Shown one piece after another: positions 1 to 6,885 of a stretch of DNA of 14,810 bases. The DNA comes from DAOTZU01 sp034433995 (lineage in GTDB: Bacteria; Chloroflexota; Anaerolineae; UBA1429). The DNA is taken from assembly GCA_034433995.1 (NCBI GenBank), contig DAOTZU010000193.1, positions 1 through 14,810 of the forward strand. Reading direction: 5' to 3'. How positions within the stretch are numbered: position 1 is the stretch's first letter; every line of letters starts with the position of its first letter. The position numbers and the translations under genes were made by a program. A model generated the notes under the pieces. It was not told the DNA's origin. It did no database searches and worked only from the letters and a program-made list of their open reading frames with translations.

Positions 1-40
1 CCCTGGTTCTGGCGGCGGCGAGAAGGTCGTCCAGAATCAT
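1..40 (-). CDS. trpC: Indole-3-glycerol phosphate synthase, N-terminus only (partial)
   Basis: Only the first 13 codons are in the window. Read on the minus strand they give MILDDLLAAARTR. The ATG overlaps the trpD stop codon as ATGA (37-40), the usual sign of translational coupling. The short N-terminal helix with a run of alanines before a basic patch fits the start of TrpC, and trpC is the commonest gene after trpD. TrpC converts carboxyphenylamino-deoxyribulose phosphate to indole-3-glycerol phosphate in the tryptophan pathway. Too little sequence is present to see catalytic residues, so the identity rests mostly on position in the operon. Confidence 0.7.
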   Translation of the reverse strand, partial: MILDDLLAAARTR

Positions 41-1659
41 GCGGCCCCCTGGGTGAAGGCGATCAAAGCGTCTAACACGCGACGTGCCCGGCCGCTATCC
101 ACCGATTCGGCGGCCATGGCCAGGCCCTCCCGCGGGTCCCGGGCGACTCCGGCCGCCACCAACGCCATCCCGGCGTTGAGCAACACCACATCGCGGCGCG
201 GGCCTTGGGCGCCATCCAGGATCTCGCGGGTGAGGCGAGCATTCTCCGCCGCGTCGCCGCCCCGCAGCGCCTCCAGAGGGGCCCTGGGCAGGCCCAATTG
301 CGTGGCATCCAGCTCGAAACAGGAGACGATGCCATCGCGCAGGGCGGCGATATGGTTGACGCCCGTGGTGGAAAGCTCGTCCAGGCCCTCGGCGCTGTGT
401 ACCACATAGGCCGCCTCGGCCCCCAATTCCCTCAGCACCTCGGCCACGGGCTCCACCAGCCGGCCATCGTACACCCCAACCAGCTGTAGCGAGGCGCCGG
501 CGGGGTTGGCCAGGGGACCCAGGATGTTGAACACCGTGCGCACGCCCATCTCCCGGCGGGGGCCGCTGGCGTGCTTCATGGCCGGATGGAGCAGCGGGGC
601 AAAGAGGAAACCGAACCCCACCTCGTCAATGCAGCGCGCCACCGCCTCCGGGGAAAGCTCCAGCTTGACGCCCAACGCCTGCAGCACATCGGCGCTGCCG
701 GAGCGGCTGGAGACGGAGCGGTTGCCGTGCTTGGCCACCGCCACCCCCGCCCCGGCCACGACGAAGGCGGCGGTGGTGGAGATGTTGAACGTGTGGGCGC
801 GGTCGCCGCCGGTGCCGCAAGTATCCACCAAGGGGCGGCGGCTGGGGCGCACCGGCGTGGCGTGGCGGCGCATGGCCCGGGCAAAACCGGTGATCTCGGC
901 CACCGTCTCCCCTTTGGCGCGGAGGGCGGCCAGGAAGGCGCCGATCTGGGCCGGGGTCGCCTCGCCGGCCATGATGCGCAGCATCACCGCCTCGGCCTCC
1001 TCGGCAGAGAGATGCTCCTGGGCCAGGGCGCGCTCAATGGCCGTGGGCAGGTCCAGCGCCGGCGCCGAGGCCACCCTCGCCTCGCCCACGGCAACGCGAT
1101 CGAGCTGGAGGAAATTCTGCAGCAGGCGCTTGCCGTGGAGCGTCAGCACCGATTCGGGGTGAAACTGCACGCCGTAGGTCGGCCCGGCGCGATGCCCCAG
1201 GGCCATGAGCTCGCCCTCGGGGGTGCGGGCCAACACCTGCAGCTCGTCCGGCAGCGGCTCTTGGACGATGAGAGAGTGATAGCGGGTGGCCTGGAAGGTG
1301 CTGGGCAAGCCGGCAAAGAGCCTGCCTCCTTCATGGCAGATCTGGGAGACCTTGCCGTGCATCAGCCGCGGCGCAGGGCCCACCCGCCCGCCGAAAACAT
1401 GGGCGATGCATTGATGTCCCAGGCAAACCCCCAAGATGGGCACCCGCCCGTGAAAGCGGCGGATGGCTGCGTTGGAGATGCCGGCATCCTCCGGCCCGCC
1501 CGGCCCCGGCGAGATGACCAGATGCGAGGGGTGGAGATTCTCCAGCTCGCCCACGCTGATGCGGTCATTGCGAAAGACCCAGGGATCGGCCCCCAACTCG
1601 CCCAGATATTGCACCAGGTTATAGGTAAAGGAATCATAGTTATCGATGACGATGATCAC
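37..1659 (-). CDS. trpGD: Fused anthranilate synthase glutaminase / anthranilate phosphoribosyltransferase (TrpG-TrpD)
   Basis: A 540-residue bifunctional tryptophan enzyme. Residues 1-~190 are a class I glutamine amidotransferase: DNYDSFTYN at 6-14, the oxyanion-type PGPGGP at 51-56, nucleophile Cys79 in LGVCLGHQ, and the His167/Glu169 pair in QFHPES. This part supplies ammonia to TrpE. Residues ~200-540 are anthranilate phosphoribosyltransferase, with the PRPP-binding CGTGGD at 281-286, KHGNRSVSS at 310-318 and SGSADVL at 320-326. The start is a GTG at 1659, preceded at 6 bases by AAGGAGG (1666-1672). An open frame continues upstream inside trpE but has no family similarity there. The gene lies 16 bases after trpE and overlaps trpC by ATGA. 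The two halves are separate proteins in many bacteria, and the fusion also occurs in enterobacteria. All key motifs are intact, so it should be active. Confidence 0.96.
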   Translation of the reverse strand: MIIVIDNYDSFTYNLVQYLGELGADPWVFRNDRISVGELENLHPSHLVISPGPGGPEDAGISNAAIRRFHGRVPILGVCLGHQCIAHVFGGRVGPAPRLMHGKVSQICHEGGRLFAGLPSTFQATRYHSLIVQEPLPDELQVLARTPEGELMALGHRAGPTYGVQFHPESVLTLHGKRLLQNFLQLDRVAVGEARVASAPALDLPTAIERALAQEHLSAEEAEAVMLRIMAGEATPAQIGAFLAALRAKGETVAEITGFARAMRRHATPVRPSRRPLVDTCGTGGDRAHTFNISTTAAFVVAGAGVAVAKHGNRSVSSRSGSADVLQALGVKLELSPEAVARCIDEVGFGFLFAPLLHPAMKHASGPRREMGVRTVFNILGPLANPAGASLQLVGVYDGRLVEPVAEVLRELGAEAAYVVHSAEGLDELSTTGVNHIAALRDGIVSCFELDATQLGLPRAPLEALRGGDAAENARLTREILDGAQGPRRDVVLLNAGMALVAAGVARDPREGLAMAAESVDSGRARRVLDALIAFTQGAA

Positions 1660-1675
1660 GGTCAACCTCCTTGAT

Positions 1676-3133
1676 CTAGACTTGTCCGCATTCGGCAGCC
1701 AGGAGCGCCTGCGCCAGCGCCCGCAACTTGTTCTCGGTCTCTTCAAACTCGCGCTCCGGATCGGAATCGGCCACAATCCCCGCCCCTGCCTGCAAAAAGA
1801 CGCGCTCCCCCTGCATGACGATGGTGCGGATGGTGATGCAGGTATCCATGTTGCCCGAAAAGCCAAAATAGCCCACGGCGCCGGCATAAGGCCCGCGTCG
1901 CTCCGGCTCCAGCTCCTCGATAATCTCCATGGCCCGCACCTTGGGCGCCCCGGAGACGGTTCCCGCCGGGAAACACGCCCGCAACACGTGGAAGGCATCG
2001 CGGGAGGGCTCCAGCTCGCCCTGCACCGTGGAGACGATGTGCATGACATGGGAGTAGCGCTCCACCTCCATCACCGTGGGGGTGCGCACCGTCCCATAAC
2101 GGCACACGCGGCCCACATCGTTACGGGCCAGGTCCACCAACATCACGTGCTCGGCCCGCTCTTTGGGGTCGGCCAAGAGCTCCAGCTCCAGAGCGCGGTC
2201 CTCGGCCTCGTTGGCGCCGCGGCGACGGGTGCCGGCCAGGGGGCGCGTCTCCACCAGGCCGCCATCCACCCGCACCAACACCTCCGGCGAGGAACCGATG
2301 AGGCGCAGACCGTCGGGCAGCTCCAGATAGAACATGTAGGGCGAAGGGTTCACCCGGCGCAAGGCCCGGTAGATGTCAAAGGGTTGCGCCGCCGTGCGCC
2401 GCCCGATGCGCCGGGAGAGGACCACTTGAAAGATCTCCCCTTGGGTGATGTACTCCTTGGCCCGCATCACCGCCTGGGCAAAGGCCTCCCGGCCAAAGGC
2501 AGAGATGCATTCCTCGGCGGGCGGCATGGCCTTGGGCCAAGACGCGGGTTGGGGCAGGGGCCTCTTGAGGCGGGCCACCATCTCATCCAGGGCGGCCTGG
2601 GCCGCGGCCTCGCCCGCGCCAGAGCCCTCGGCGGGGGCATGGGCCACCACCAACAAGCGATGCTTGACATGGTCATAGATGACCAGCCGATCGCACAGCA
2701 AGAACACCGCCTCCGGCAGGGCCAAAGTATCCGGCTGCAACGCCGGCAGCCGCTCGAAGGAGCGCACCAAGTCGTAGCCCATATAGCCCACCGCGCCACC
2801 GGTGAAACGGGGCAGCCCCTCCAACGGCAAGCCCTCGTAGCGGGGCAAAAGGCCGCGCAAAACATCCAGCACATCCCCCTCCTCAGGGGTGAACTCCCTC
2901 CAGCGCCCCTCCTCCTCCAACACGATGCGCTCGCGCCACGAGCGCAGGATGGCCCAGGGTTGGGCCCCGATGAAGGAATAGCGCGCCAGGTGTTCGCCCC
3001 CCTCGACGCTCTCCAAGAGGAACGACGGCCCCAACCCCCGCAACTTCAGATAGACGGAGATGGGCGTATCCACGTCGGCGGGCAATTCGCGGATCACAGG
3101 CCGCAGCGCAATTTTGGTCAGCTCATTTAGCAT
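1676..3133 (-). CDS. trpE: Anthranilate synthase component I
   Basis: TrpE converts chorismate to anthranilate, using ammonia from the TrpG domain encoded next. The protein is about 485 residues, the normal family length. The N-terminal LLES motif (around residues 39-42) is the known tryptophan feedback site, so allosteric inhibition is likely retained. The C-terminal chorismate-binding domain shows the GEIFQVVLSRR, SPEVLVR, ETRPLAGTRRRG, DLARNDVGRV, FPAGTVSGAPK and GAGIVADSDPEREFEET blocks in family order. A perfect AGGAGGTG (3141-3148) precedes two adjacent start codons, ATG at 3133 (9 bases from GGAGG) and GTG at 3136 (6 bases). I chose the ATG, but the GTG is equally possible and adds one residue. 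It is the first gene of the trp operon, directly after the T-box terminator. Confidence 0.97.
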   Translation of the reverse strand: MLNELTKIALRPVIRELPADVDTPISVYLKLRGLGPSFLLESVEGGEHLARYSFIGAQPWAILRSWRERIVLEEEGRWREFTPEEGDVLDVLRGLLPRYEGLPLEGLPRFTGGAVGYMGYDLVRSFERLPALQPDTLALPEAVFLLCDRLVIYDHVKHRLLVVAHAPAEGSGAGEAAAQAALDEMVARLKRPLPQPASWPKAMPPAEECISAFGREAFAQAVMRAKEYITQGEIFQVVLSRRIGRRTAAQPFDIYRALRRVNPSPYMFYLELPDGLRLIGSSPEVLVRVDGGLVETRPLAGTRRRGANEAEDRALELELLADPKERAEHVMLVDLARNDVGRVCRYGTVRTPTVMEVERYSHVMHIVSTVQGELEPSRDAFHVLRACFPAGTVSGAPKVRAMEIIEELEPERRGPYAGAVGYFGFSGNMDTCITIRTIVMQGERVFLQAGAGIVADSDPEREFEETENKLRALAQALLAAECGQV

Positions 3134-3164
3134 CACCCAACACCTCCTCGCCGAACTCGCATAG

Positions 3165-3233
3165 AAAAAGCCCCTCGCCTCGCTGCGGCGCCCGATCCCT
3201 CACAGATCGAGCGTGTAGCGGGACGAGGGGCTC
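3165..3233 (-). terminator. Rho-independent terminator of the trp T-box
   Basis: On the minus strand GAGCCCCTCG (3233-3224) pairs with CGAGGGGC (3177-3170), followed directly by TTTTT (3169-3165). A smaller hairpin CGATC/GATCG sits in the loop. The 5' arm is shared with the T-box antiterminator, making the two structures mutually exclusive. It ends about 17 bases before the trpE ribosome binding site. Confidence 0.9.
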
Positions 3234-3275
3234 AATAGCTCCCCGCGGTGCCACCCACCTTAGGCGGCCATAAAC

Positions 3276-3299
3276 AAAAAACCCGTCAGAGACGGGTTT
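3276..3299 (-). terminator. Second terminator-like hairpin inside the trp leader
   Basis: On the minus strand AAACCCGTC and GACGGGTTT form a 9-bp stem with a 3-base loop, followed by a run of T (TTTTTTG). It lies just upstream of the T-box antiterminator, where T-box Stem III normally sits. It may therefore be Stem III with an accidental U-run, or a real second attenuator. On the plus strand the same hairpin is followed by only TTTCTTT. Confidence 0.6.
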
Positions 3300-3557
3300 C
3301 TTTATGCATGGCCAACCTCTCTCTACGGATACGGGGCACCCAGCGCACGCGGCGGATAGTTGCCCGATATCCAGCGCTCAGCTAACGGCAGCGTTCCCGG
3401 GGCGGACTACTCGAACTCACCGGTTCTTTCGGCGCCCAACTCGCAGGCCCATTCGGTTGCGTCGCTGGCATCGGACTCACACCTTGCTCCGACTCTCTGA
3501 GCCTCGTTGCGCAACCTACTCTTCCTGGTCACAATCTTTTGGATATGATTTGGAACT

Positions 3558-3586
3558 ATCATAGCATGAAACAGCCGGGCTGTCAA
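3558..3586 (-). promoter_or_regulatory. Sigma-70-type promoter of the trp operon
   Basis: TTGACA (3586-3581), 17-base spacer, TATGAT (3563-3558) on the minus strand. The -35 box is perfect and the -10 matches five of six. Transcription would start near 3551, giving a leader of about 418 bases before trpE, which fits a full-size T-box. The 84 bases between this promoter and the upstream gene's stop at 3671 show no clear terminator. Confidence 0.88.
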
Positions 3587-3670
3587 ATCACAGCGCGCTT
3601 GTGGCTGAAGGTTCCCCCGGCCACACCAGCTCCTAGCGCCCCGCTCGCCCAGGCCAACCTCTTGACCGAG

Positions 3671-5584
3671 CTAGACCCTGTCCGCATAGCCCTCGGCCAC
3701 CGTCCATTCCAGGTGATGGTCCACCAAGGTCTCGTAGCGCGGGCGGCCCAAGTCATCCCAGCCCATCATGCGGTAGTAGACACGCACCATCTGGGCAAAG
3801 CCCTCGCGATCCAGCCGGGTCCGGGCCCAACGGCCCTCGCCGCCGATCGGCTCCTCGTAAAAACGGGCCGGCAAGGTGTCATCGGCAGCGGTGAGGCCCT
3901 GGCGCAGGTTATAGACGCGCATCAGGTGCAAGCGGCGCTCGCCAAAACGCATGATCTCGTAGGCGGAGGTGTTCCAGCCCGTCACCGCGCCCAGCAGTTC
4001 GGCCATATGGTGCATGGTCAAGACCCGGGTGGGGGCGATGGCAAAGATGCACATATCCAGCGCGTCGGCCCCCGACCACAAGGTGGAGAGGGCCTTGAAG
4101 TTGCGCACTTTTTCCACGGCGAGGCGATCCATGGGCACCCGCTGCAAGATGCCCAGGGTGCGCGAAGAGTTGAGGGTGTGCTCCCAGCCCACCTGGGTAT
4201 CAAAATCCCAATCGTGCTCGCAGATATCATAGCGCGGGCCGATGGGCGCGGTGGCATAGCCCAGGGCCAAATTGGTCTGGCTGCGCGGCTCAAAGCAGAC
4301 CATCTCCAGCCCCTTGACATGGAGGGCATAGCGCTCCGCCCCGCCGCCCAAGGCCTTGGCCGCCCGGCGCGAACCCTCGGCCAGCAGATCGCCCAAGCCC
4401 TGGCGACGGGCGATGCGCTGGATCATGGCCAATATGGCCTCGGCATCCCCAAAGCGCAGGGGCACATCGAGGAGTGGAGGCGGGATGAGCCCTCGTTCCA
4501 CGCACTCCATGGCCATGGAAAGGGTGAACCCCAGGGAGGTGGGGTCCATGCCCAGCTCGTTGCACAAGACGTTGGCGCGCAAGGTCGCCTCTAGGTCGCT
4601 CACGCCGCAATTGGGCCCCAGGGTGCCGGGCAGCTCTTGATGGATGCCGCCGGCGCGGGGATCGAAGCGGGCATCATCGCCGGCGGAAAAGAACTTGATG
4701 CAGGCATTGGGGCAACCCGGACAATTCCCGTCGTGGCGATAGTAGCGCATAAAGTGGGCCGGGGCATAGGCGGCCGCGCCCTCAAAAGAGGGGTCGCGAT
4801 AGTTGCGGGTGCATAGGGCCGCGTCCACGCCGTGGAGCTCCACCCAGGCAGAAAAGCCGGGTGGCTCGAGCTGCCAACGGGTGAGGGGGTTGGCGACCAT
4901 GCGCTGGGCATACATCTGGGTGAGGGCCTCGCAGGTGGCGGGATCGGCCACGGGCGGGTGGCAATCGCCCTGCAGAATGACGGCCTTGAGGCGCTTGGCC
5001 CCCATCACGGCGCCCATCCCCATGCGCGCGGCCTGGTAGGCGCGGTCGCTGACGATGCTGGCATAGCGCACGCGGTTCTCCCCGGCCGGACCGATGACGG
5101 CGGTGTGGATCGCATCACCGAAGCGGGCCTCCAGGGCGTCCACCGTCTGGCCCACCGTCAACCCCCACAGCTCTTGGGCATCGTAGAAAGTGGCTTGGCC
5201 CTCCGCGATGACCACCGCCGTGGGCCGTTCGGCCACGCCGTGAAAGATGAGGGCGTCGGCGCCGCTGCCCTTGAGGGCCACGCCGAATGGTCCCTCGCAG
5301 CGCGTCTCGCCGATGCCACCGGTAAGCGGGCTTTGCGCGGCGGCGGTGAAACGGGCCAGGCCGGCATAGGGATGGCCAGCCACCACGCTAGAGGTAAGGA
5401 TGAGCAGGTTTGCTGGGTCAAAGGCGTCACCACCGGGCGGCGTGTGGCGCAGGAGGTAGTAGGCAGCCAGCAGGCCGCCACCGCCGTAGAGCCGCCAAAA
5501 GTCTTCATCGGGCAGCTCCAGCCAGGCCCGCCGCGCGGATAGGTCAATGTGCAACACCTTGCCATGATAGCCGTAAAGGGTCAT
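3671..5584 (-). CDS. Aldehyde:ferredoxin oxidoreductase family protein (tungsten/molybdenum enzyme)
   Basis: A 637-residue protein, normal for the AOR family, whose members use a tungsto- or molybdo-bispterin cofactor and a [4Fe-4S] cluster to oxidise aldehydes to acids with ferredoxin. The N-terminal domain has YGYHGKVLHIDLS and the RLYGGGGL loop. RMGMGAVMGAKRLKAV (188-203) matches the family glycine-rich block. The cluster ligands are Cys288-x2-Cys291-x3-Cys295 and distal Cys512 (DMC). Glu317 in the HQELP...GPNCG block corresponds to the family's conserved glutamate. It differs from classical AORs after residue 440: the usual RGxCH-type active-site segment is replaced by GPRYDICEHDWD, so the substrate may differ. 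The start ATG has AGGAGG 9 bases upstream, and this SD overlaps the preceding gene's TAG stop, implying translational coupling. No signal peptide is visible, so it should be cytosolic. The exact substrate is unknown. Confidence 0.9.
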   Translation of the reverse strand: MTLYGYHGKVLHIDLSARRAWLELPDEDFWRLYGGGGLLAAYYLLRHTPPGGDAFDPANLLILTSSVVAGHPYAGLARFTAAAQSPLTGGIGETRCEGPFGVALKGSGADALIFHGVAERPTAVVIAEGQATFYDAQELWGLTVGQTVDALEARFGDAIHTAVIGPAGENRVRYASIVSDRAYQAARMGMGAVMGAKRLKAVILQGDCHPPVADPATCEALTQMYAQRMVANPLTRWQLEPPGFSAWVELHGVDAALCTRNYRDPSFEGAAAYAPAHFMRYYRHDGNCPGCPNACIKFFSAGDDARFDPRAGGIHQELPGTLGPNCGVSDLEATLRANVLCNELGMDPTSLGFTLSMAMECVERGLIPPPLLDVPLRFGDAEAILAMIQRIARRQGLGDLLAEGSRRAAKALGGGAERYALHVKGLEMVCFEPRSQTNLALGYATAPIGPRYDICEHDWDFDTQVGWEHTLNSSRTLGILQRVPMDRLAVEKVRNFKALSTLWSGADALDMCIFAIAPTRVLTMHHMAELLGAVTGWNTSAYEIMRFGERRLHLMRVYNLRQGLTAADDTLPARFYEEPIGGEGRWARTRLDREGFAQMVRVYYRMMGWDDLGRPRYETLVDHHLEWTVAEGYADRV

Positions 5585-5597
5585 CGGATTAGGCCTC

Positions 5598-6692
5598 CTA
5601 ACGCACACATCCCCGCGCCGCCACGGGCCACACCGCCTCGACGACGCCATCTCGTGTCACATGATAAACATCGTGCAGGTTGATGGTGGTGCATCCGTGG
5701 CCGGGGATGAGTTGCACCCGGTCGCCGCGGCGCAAGGGCGCGCCACCCTGCCGGCGCAGTTGGCCATGCTCCTCGGAGAGACGTACCAAGGTCCAACCCT
5801 CCGGTCGGGCCACCATGGGCATGCCGAACTCGGGACTGAGGGTTTTCATCCCCGCATCAATCACCGCGTCATCCATCCCGCGCACACTGATTACTCGCGC
5901 CATCACCGAAAGGGCCAGCTCAAAATCCATCCCCACCTCGCGGTACTTGGCGTCCATGGTGGCATAGGAGCCGGCCTGGATCTCGGTGACGCCGGGATAG
6001 GCGCCGGTGATGGCATAGGTGCCCGTGCCGCCGGCGGAGACGATGCCCACCGGAATCCCCTCGGCCAACAAAAGATCGCGGGTAGCGATGAGCTGCGCCA
6101 TGGCCTCGTTGGCCACCCGTGTGCGCTCGGCCAGGTCGGGGATCATCACCGCGTGGCCCTCATAGCCCATCAGACCTTCAAAGCGCAGCCCTGGCAGCTT
6201 GACCACCTCGCGCGCCAAGGCCAGGGCCTCCGCGCCGGGCGCGACGCCACAGCGGTGCATGCCCACATCCACCTCCACCAACACCCGCAGGCGCACCTTC
6301 TTGGCCTGGGCCGCGGCGGAAAGCTCCTGGGCGTTGGCCAGGTCATCCACCGCCACCATCACCTCGGTGGTGGCGGCCAGGTTCACCAGACGGGCGATCT
6401 TGTCCGCGCCGACGACCTGGTTGGCGATGAGGATATCCCGGATGCCCGCCTGGGCCATCACCTCGGCCTCGCTCACCTTGGCGCAAGTGATGCCGATGGC
6501 CCCCGCCCGGAGCTGCAGCCAAGCGATGGCCGGAGATTTGTGGGTCTTGACATGGGGACGCGCCGCAGCGGGCTTGTCCTTCAGAAAAGTGGCCAATTGC
6601 GCGATGTTGCGCTCCAAGGCGGCGATATCCAAGCACAGGGCCGGCGTGTCGATCTCCCACATGCTCAAACCGATGGGACCAGCAGGAAACAT
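5598..6692 (-). CDS. PLP-dependent, metal-assisted D-amino-acid enzyme (D-serine dehydratase / D-threonine aldolase family)
   Basis: A 364-residue fold-III (alanine-racemase-like) enzyme. DTPALCLDIAALERNI (5-20 after the start) and RPHVKTHK at 45-52 mark the family; Lys49 should bind PLP. The phosphate-binding and active-site blocks VDVGMHRCG (141-149), GYEGH (176-180), SAGGTGTY (219-226) and EIQAGSYATMD (237-247) are present. The C-terminal GHGCTTINLHD gives a His332-x-Cys334 pair. In family knowledge HxC binds zinc in D-serine and 3-hydroxyaspartate dehydratases, while D-threonine aldolases use HxD, so a dehydratase is somewhat more likely. I chose the ATG at 6692, six bases from GGAGG; the adjacent ATG at 6695 is only three away. 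It is the first gene of a two-gene operon with the AOR-family protein, 13 bases apart. Family sure, substrate not. Confidence 0.87.
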   Translation of the reverse strand: MFPAGPIGLSMWEIDTPALCLDIAALERNIAQLATFLKDKPAAARPHVKTHKSPAIAWLQLRAGAIGITCAKVSEAEVMAQAGIRDILIANQVVGADKIARLVNLAATTEVMVAVDDLANAQELSAAAQAKKVRLRVLVEVDVGMHRCGVAPGAEALALAREVVKLPGLRFEGLMGYEGHAVMIPDLAERTRVANEAMAQLIATRDLLLAEGIPVGIVSAGGTGTYAITGAYPGVTEIQAGSYATMDAKYREVGMDFELALSVMARVISVRGMDDAVIDAGMKTLSPEFGMPMVARPEGWTLVRLSEEHGQLRRQGGAPLRRGDRVQLIPGHGCTTINLHDVYHVTRDGVVEAVWPVAARGCVR

Positions 6693-6701
6693 CATGCTCC
6701 T

Positions 6702-6716
6702 CCAAACATGGTTTGG
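6702..6716. promoter_or_regulatory. Small palindrome over the transcription start of the PLP-enzyme operon
   Basis: CCAAAC-ATG-GTTTGG is a perfect 6-bp inverted repeat with a 3-base centre. It lies between the -10 box (6721-6726) and the start codon (6692), at the predicted transcription start. This is the right place for a repressor operator, but no regulator gene is adjacent. Confidence 0.4.
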
Positions 6717-6720
6717 GCTA

Positions 6721-6749
6721 AGCATACCATGAACCCATCCACCTGGCAA
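6721..6749 (-). promoter_or_regulatory. Promoter of the PLP enzyme / AOR operon
   Basis: Minus strand TTGCCA (6749-6744), 17-base spacer, TATGCT (6726-6721). Each box matches four or five of six consensus positions. The predicted start is near 6714, giving a 5' UTR of about 22 bases before the ATG at 6692. Confidence 0.6.
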
Positions 6750-6757
6750 GGGCCTCC

Positions 6758-6791
6758 AGACCTGACAGGTCTTGGAAGACCTGTCAGGTCT
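6758..6791. repeat. Double-palindromic intergenic repeat
   Basis: AGACCTGACAGGTCT (6758-6772) and AGACCTGTCAGGTCT (6777-6791) are exact reverse complements separated by TGGA. Each arm is itself a near-perfect palindrome (AGACCTG-N-CAGGTCT), so DNA or RNA can fold as one long 15-bp hairpin or as two small ones. Both copies are followed by TGG, so it also reads as an imperfect direct repeat. It lies between two divergent promoters, where a terminator is not expected, and resembles dispersed short repeats I recall from Chloroflexota genomes. That recollection is not checked. Confidence 0.85.
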
Positions 6792-6813
6792 TGGGCCCCC
6801 TTGGCAAGATCAT

Positions 6814-6843
6814 TTGCATACCCAGCATCAATTCTTTTATAAT
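6814..6843 (+). promoter_or_regulatory. Likely promoter of the ABC ATPase gene
   Basis: A perfect TATAAT (6838-6843) with a weak -35 TTGCAT (6814-6819) at 18 bases. Transcription would start near 6850. That leaves 12 bases to the ATG at 6862 but 36 bases to the TTG at 6886, one reason to prefer the TTG start. Confidence 0.55.
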
Positions 6844-6885
6844 AACCATCGAGAGGGCCTTATGGAACAACAGAGGAGGTGTCCT

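Larger units (their letters stand above)
3165..3530 (-). promoter_or_regulatory. T-box leader (riboswitch) of the trp operon, tryptophan specifier UGG
   Basis: On the minus strand the trpE leader carries the T-box landmarks in order. GAGTA at 3521-3517 forms the 5' side of the specifier loop. GGTTGCG (3516-3510) pairs with CGCAACC (3461-3455). AGAGAG (3498-3493) and GGTG are distal Stem I motifs. GAA followed by UGG (3449-3451) sits at the specifier position. GAGTAG and CCGTTAGC close the Stem I region. The antiterminator contains GGGTGGCACCGCGG, whose UGGCACC bulge (3247-3253) pairs with the NCCA end of uncharged tRNA, and its partner strand is CTCGTCCC. The terminator follows immediately. 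In the T-box mechanism uncharged tRNA with anticodon CCA stabilises the antiterminator, so trpEGDC would be read only when tryptophan is short. Landmarks are seen directly; ligand specificity is inferred from the specifier. Confidence 0.94.

Noticed and set aside
1660..2049. N-terminal extension of the trpGD frame into trpE (130 extra residues)
   Set aside because: The extension has no TrpG similarity and overlaps trpE coding sequence; the GTG at 1659 has an ideal SD and is followed by the family N-terminus.
571..3130. Long plus-strand open frames (571-1674 and 1646-3130) opposite the trp genes
   Set aside because: Their translations are rich in H, G, Q and R with no family motifs, no ribosome binding sites, and they lie exactly antisense to well-supported trp genes.
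3330..3350. Possible second T-box (tandem arrangement) from a GGGTGCCCC stretch in the leader
   Set aside because: It lacks the TGGNACCGCG core and a partner strand; only one true T-box bulge is present.
3539..6842. Plus-strand open frames 3539-4594, 4832-5542 and 5661-6842
   Set aside because: Antisense shadows of the AOR and PLP-enzyme genes caused by high G+C at third codon positions; no motifs or SD sites.
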